Source: Flabesymbios commensalis (Eukaryota > Annelida > Polychaeta > Terebellida > Flabelligeridae). Taken from it: 64,000 bases of DNA. The stretch is from positions 124,001-188,000 of the forward strand of contig CAXHKU010000939.1 of assembly GCA_964017125.1 (NCBI GenBank). Reading direction: 5' to 3'. The position numbers were made by a program, and so were the translations under genes. The notes under the pieces are model-generated. The model was given only the letters and a program-made list of their open reading frames with translations. It was not told the origin of the DNA and did not search any database. Below are positions 59,780 through 64,000 of this stretch, one piece after another. The number at the start of each line of letters is the position of its first letter. Position 1 is the first letter of the stretch.

Positions 59780-61350
59780 GACTCTCACCAGGATCTGCGG
59801 CTGGTGGAAGAGGGGGCAGGTATATCAATTCGAGTCTCTGCTGGGACCACAGGAGCAGATAAGTCACTGAGGGACTCGTCAGACGAGCTAGGAGACCCTT
59901 CCACCAGAGTAGTAGCCTCTTTGACCTTGTAACACTCACATCGCTTCACTCTATATGACGACGAGCGTAATTGTGCTCCAGAAATTTTTTTGATGTCACA
60001 CCACGAACCGTCAACAGACACAAGCAAATATCTGTCACGCGGATGATGTTTATTCCGATCTGCAAACAGGTATACCAAATCACCAACTGTGCCATCAGTG
60101 TAGCGGTGTCTCACACCTCTTGGGACTTTAGACTTTTCACTTGGCATATAGTTACTTTGACGTCTCTCATTTTGTTGCTGGATGAGGCGACGATCTGACA
60201 AGGGTAACTGGTCATGGTTAAACTGATCACGCTGGTACCAAATTTCTCTTGCGCTAAGGCTCTGCGCTCGAACTCTGGAGTTAATCCTAGCAGTAGCGAT
60301 TGCCAATTCTTTTGGTGTAACAATACGGCTGTGTAAGTCTTGTCTGAGCAATTCGTCCTCTAGCTCACGCACAGCTTTCTCTGCGACCGGATTTTTATTT
60401 TTTATACAACCGATTTCAACCACTAGCTGGTACTTTTGTAAGATTTGATCATCCTGAAGAGCAGCAAACTCAGGACCGGCATCACATCTTACCACAGCTG
60501 GTGGGCCATCAAGAGGATGACAATCCGCGAGTAGACGGATGAGGGCATCTCTAAGGCTTTGTTGCCGCTCATTCTCTAGTAAAATAGTGAGGGTGTATGA
60601 GCTAACGCAATCCCTAACAACGAGAATAAGTTGGCGCTCACGTCTAAGCACATCAGCAGCGAACGCAGTACCAAGAGCCTCGGGGGGTTCGCAAGTCAAC
60701 TGTTCTATGCAAGCAGCTGGAGTATTGTGAATTGAAGCACAAATATGACACGCTTGAGACACTGAGGCAATCGCTCTGTCCATGTCTAGAGCATACAAAT
60801 AACCCTTAAGGACCATTTTAAGTTGATGTTCTGTCGGGTGTTCTAACTTAATGTGTAAGGCACTTAGTATACCATGCAGCACTTGGCGCGGCACAATAAT
60901 ACATTCTGAATAGCAGCAGAGAGGTTCCTGACTTTTTACCACTAATAAGCCATCAGAAGCTATGGAGGCAACTTTCACATTAGTCAGTTTTTTAGACGGG
61001 CGAGTCCCTTGTTTTAAATGGGCACAGGTGCGCCGTAGGTCAGGATCATCTGCTTGGATCCCAAGCCAGGTGGATCTTTTGGTGAACGGAAGCTTTGTTG
61101 AGCCTGATAAGATGTCGCTAGGTGTCACCTTTCGTACCACAGAATCTTCGGTCCTGCGCACGAACTGGCGTAACTGACACTGGAAATCATCACATTGGAT
61201 GGCATGGCGACTGGCATGGTCTGACGGTAGGTTAGCAACACCGGCGATATGGCGTACAGTGGCCTGATAGCGACTAACTACCGATAAGAAAGTGGATACT
61301 CTCGGGCTAGCAGATAATTCACCCCTGCAAAGTTTTTTATACGCTTGCAC
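59780..61350 (-). other. Integrase region of the minus-strand element
   Basis: Read on the minus strand, this continues from RNase H (VSRYQATVRHIAGVANLPSD) into a zinc-binding HHCC segment (HPTEHQL ... CHIC), then the catalytic core with FAADVL, VVRCDAGPEFAAL and a PVAEKAVRELEDE segment, and a C-terminal domain with GDLVYLFADRNKHHPRD. A low-complexity Pro/Ser-rich tail ends it. The order is that of Ty3-type integrases. Confidence 0.8.
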
Positions 61351-61389
61351 ACAAGGCTTGCTGTCTGTAAGAATAGTAGCTGAGTGTCT

Positions 61390-62600
61390 AGATTAGATGA
61401 TGTACGGTGCATAATGCTTGGTAACTGAGGCTATGGCTAACGCCTCAATCTCACAAGGAAGCCATGTGACTTGCCTGGCCCGTAGTTTGGCGCTAAAATA
61501 ACCTGCCAGTCTGGGTTTTGTATCTCTTGTAAGGTAAAGGGTTGCGCCAATGCCATGTCGGCTGACCGATCCATCGCATACTATCCACAAGGCATCCTCG
61601 GATCTGGGGAGATGAATGGTCTTTGATGTGCTAAGAGCTTTCTGGGCCGCCAAAAATGCGATTTTTAACTCCTCAGTCCAGTCAACTTTATCACTACTCT
61701 GCTTGCCCGCTGTACTGGCATCTAGTGGGCTGGTGTAGACAGCAGCACTCTCTATTACTCTAGACAGAACCTTATAAGCGCCAATAAAGGAGCGCATTCC
61801 TTTCACATTCTCAGGAGGGCCACATGTGGACAATGTGCTGAGACAATGTGGGGTGGCACTGAGTGTGCCCATCTGCCACTTCCACCCTAGGATAGTTGTT
61901 GTCCTTGGAGCAATAAAAGTCTTGGGAGCCGATAGACACATACCACACCTATGCATGGATTCTAACACAGCATGACAGTGAGTAAGTAGAGCATCAGGTG
62001 AATCTGTACCACAGTATAAGTCATCAGCTATTTTCACTACTATGCCTTCTTGATGGAGATCGCCTAGTATTCTGCAAGTTAGCTCCTCTAGTGCCGTTTC
62101 ACTGCCTGGCATTCACATTGCTGATCGGACATACACTCTAGTGCCTTTGAAAGGGGTTGCAACCCCACAGTACTTCATAGAAGATTTAGACAGGGGAATT
62201 TGGTAGAAAGCATTAGAGAGGTCTGTGGCGATAATATAACGCCATTGGCCAATTTGTCTTGGGGTATTGTCAACATCAGGCATCAAGCTAGGCTGGGGTT
62301 TGCTATAACGGCCTACATCTGAAAAAGCGTTTACTAATCTGTGACCTCCGTTTGACTTTTTTACAGGGAATGAAGGGTTGACATATTCCACACATACACC
62401 TATATCTTCAGGACGCTTGAAGACACCAATGGACTCAAGCTGATCAAACTTAGCCTGAAGTTCTTCTAAGCGATCTCTGTTATACTGAGGTAGTCTGCCC
62501 TTACGTTGTGGGGGCTGAGTAGGGCCCATGTTCACGACCGCTTTAAATTGACCCGCTGCGTTGTTGTAACCTTTGAAAGCTGGATTGAATACCGAGTCAT
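61390..62600 (-). other. Reverse transcriptase and RNase H region of the minus-strand element
   Basis: Reverse-transcriptase landmarks on the minus strand are [32 protein letters not shown], the catalytic IADDLYCG near 62030 and TILGWKWQMGTLSA. RNase H follows with LWIVCDGSVSRHGIGATLYL and LPCEIEALAI. IADD in place of YLDD is typical of this sub-group. Confidence 0.8.
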
Positions 62601-62949
62601 ATCGTGCAGCAATTTTTGAAAGCCCTTCTTTATATCGTGAGGTAGAATGTCCTGGGGGTCCAGTGTAACACTGCTTGAAAATGGTGCCGATGGCTTGTTA
62701 TAGACTGCTTGAGTTGAATTTTGCTTGTTGTCATGGAGATCCACCTCTATTATAGGAAGAACTTTTCCAAAATGACTACTATGTCGGACAAACTGAGGTG
62801 TCTCTGTGTTATTAGGGATTCGGATCTTCCCCGCTATGCATGGTATGATATCAGGAGTAGGCCATGAGTTCTTGGCCTGTGTATTCTGCCAGGGCTCGTA
62901 TGTTTCAGGTACGTTAACTTCTATAAATTCACCTGGCCAGACTGTGGCA

Positions 62950-63790
62950 TTCTAAGTGGAAGCTCCTAGAATATGTGCGCGTCTAATGCTATGCTGATCA
63001 GGTGGTGACCCATTACGTCCACATCCGTAGTGTATCACAGACTTGTCTCTCAGAATTATCATATGTTTGGCAGGCCTTATGGTGAGATCATTTTGCACCA
63101 TAAAAGGAGTGCCTCCAAGCGCATCAACACCTAGGTTCTCTACCACCAAGCCTTCAAAAACAAGTTTGTGTGAACCATGAGAAAGCATCATTCTTGTTTC
63201 CCCCGTCACAGTGAGGGGGGATAACCCGTCGGCCTGTCTAGCTGACTGAGACGTGCGGGTGACCTTTAAGTTCATTGCCTTTGCCAGAATGGCCTTTATC
63301 ATATTCCCAGGTGCTCCACTGTCGATTGTTATTCTAATGCTGTGATGTTGATAGAAAGTGTCAACATAGGGGGACTGTCGAACCTGGACTCGATACACAA
63401 CCTGCTCCTCATCATCATGCGAATCTTGATCATCAACATCGCTCCCCTCCTGGAAGCTAACAATCTGTCTGGCCCTCGTCATAAACTGACGGTCCGCGGG
63501 GGGGGGGGGGGGAAGAAATCTGCACTCACTTAAGAAATGTTGAGCCAGCATCATCTCAAGGGTATGTAATTTCTCATCCTTCTTCTTGCGCTTGGCTTCG
63601 GCCACTTACCGTCATCTGTGAGGCCTCTATATTGATTTTTTTTGCCAGCCTTTAGCCAACTTAAGCCATCCACCAGGAACGGTGTAAACGAGTACAGGAT
63701 ATTCTGTCTCCAGCTCTCGTAGCTGTTGACAGTCTCATTCTTGGTGAGACACCATTGTTTTGGTGTTCTGTGGGTAGCGGCCATGATTGA
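62950..63790 (-). other. gag-like start and protease region of the minus-strand element
   Basis: The minus-strand product from 63784 begins with MAATHRTPKQWCL and SYESWRQNILY, a short Gag-like N-terminus. The next part has an aspartic protease signature DSGAPGNMI near 63315 and LGGTPFMVQND as the second half of the fold. The Gag portion is short for a Ty3 element and no zinc knuckle is seen. Confidence 0.7.
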
Positions 63791-64000
63791 GTCTAATTAT
63801 ATTTATAGTTGGGTCAACTAGGATCACCAAACAAGTAAAATGGCGTCTGTCATTGACACGACGGTCTAGTGAAGTAACACTCAGTTATACAGTTCAATAA
63901 CGTTATAGTTTTGTACCATACTTTGCCTTTTCCTTGAATTATTAGACGTAGGTAAGTATAGCTGCCACCACGCCAATAAGTTAAAAGGAAACGTTATTTA

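Larger units (their letters stand above)
59083..64000 (-). mobile_element. Ty3/gypsy-type LTR retrotransposon, minus strand, incomplete in window
   Basis: The left LTR starts at 59083 (TGAGTTAAAAGGAAACG). Near-identical sequence reappears at 63977 and runs off the window, so it is the start of the second LTR. Between them on the minus strand lie protease, reverse transcriptase, RNase H and integrase in Ty3 order. A primer-site-like TGGCGTGGTGGC lies just inside the right LTR. The element is broken in several places and recorded as a fossil. It is inserted in a LINE. The clade is not assigned; similar polyproteins are common in marine invertebrates and fish. Confidence 0.85.

Overview
The window is repeat-rich eukaryotic DNA with no intact single-copy gene. 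The genome looks like that of a marine invertebrate. Supporting signs are a CsRn1-type Ty3 element, LINEs with an SGNH-esterase ORF1, many TAGGCCTA-type words, and a multi-exon Cys-rich gene family known to me from corals, echinoderms and similar animals. An echinoderm or hemichordate is plausible, but the species cannot be told from sequence alone.

Layout. 1-10590 is the right-hand end of an A-rich satellite built from ~30-bp monomers (GTGCAC and CCGCG boxes between A-tracts). It is organised into several sizes of higher-order repeat, the clearest being ~2.48 kb. 10.6-13.8 kb holds a SINE piece, a small inverted-repeat element and an array of AGGTCA motifs. 13.8-26.3 kb is copy A of the Cys-rich family. 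Its exons and GT-AG introns are still readable, but it has several frameshifts and an 8.1-kb Ty3/CsRn1-like LTR element (17404-25539) sits in exon 5. An inverted, diverged copy of the AGGTCA array lies on the far side (26.7-27.6 kb), so copy A lies between long inverted arms. 27.7-40 kb is mostly non-coding: a fold-back element, a 386-bp tandem array with an ABCABC order, a 2.45-kb transposon with perfect 40-bp terminal inverted repeats, and a minisatellite that switches strand.

40.6-44.5 kb is copy B of the same family, more decayed, and split by a 2.58-kb TA-flanked element. A second copy of that element is at 49946-52511. A Jockey-like LINE reverse-transcriptase remnant lies at 46.1-46.9 kb. 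53.6-55.5 kb is a nest of three inverted-repeat elements, one with a 9-bp target duplication. 56.2-56.6 kb is a Ty3 reverse-transcriptase relic. 57.3-59.1 kb is a LINE (ORF1 with coiled coil, SGNH hydrolase and zinc knuckles, then the start of an endonuclease ORF). It is cut by a minus-strand Ty3-type element that runs off the window end (59083-64000).

The main biological story is one uncharacterised gene family hit twice by unrelated insertions in its most conserved region. Copy A also lies between long inverted arms, which may mean that the family moves as part of a large element. The rest documents layered transposon nesting and several generations of satellite amplification.
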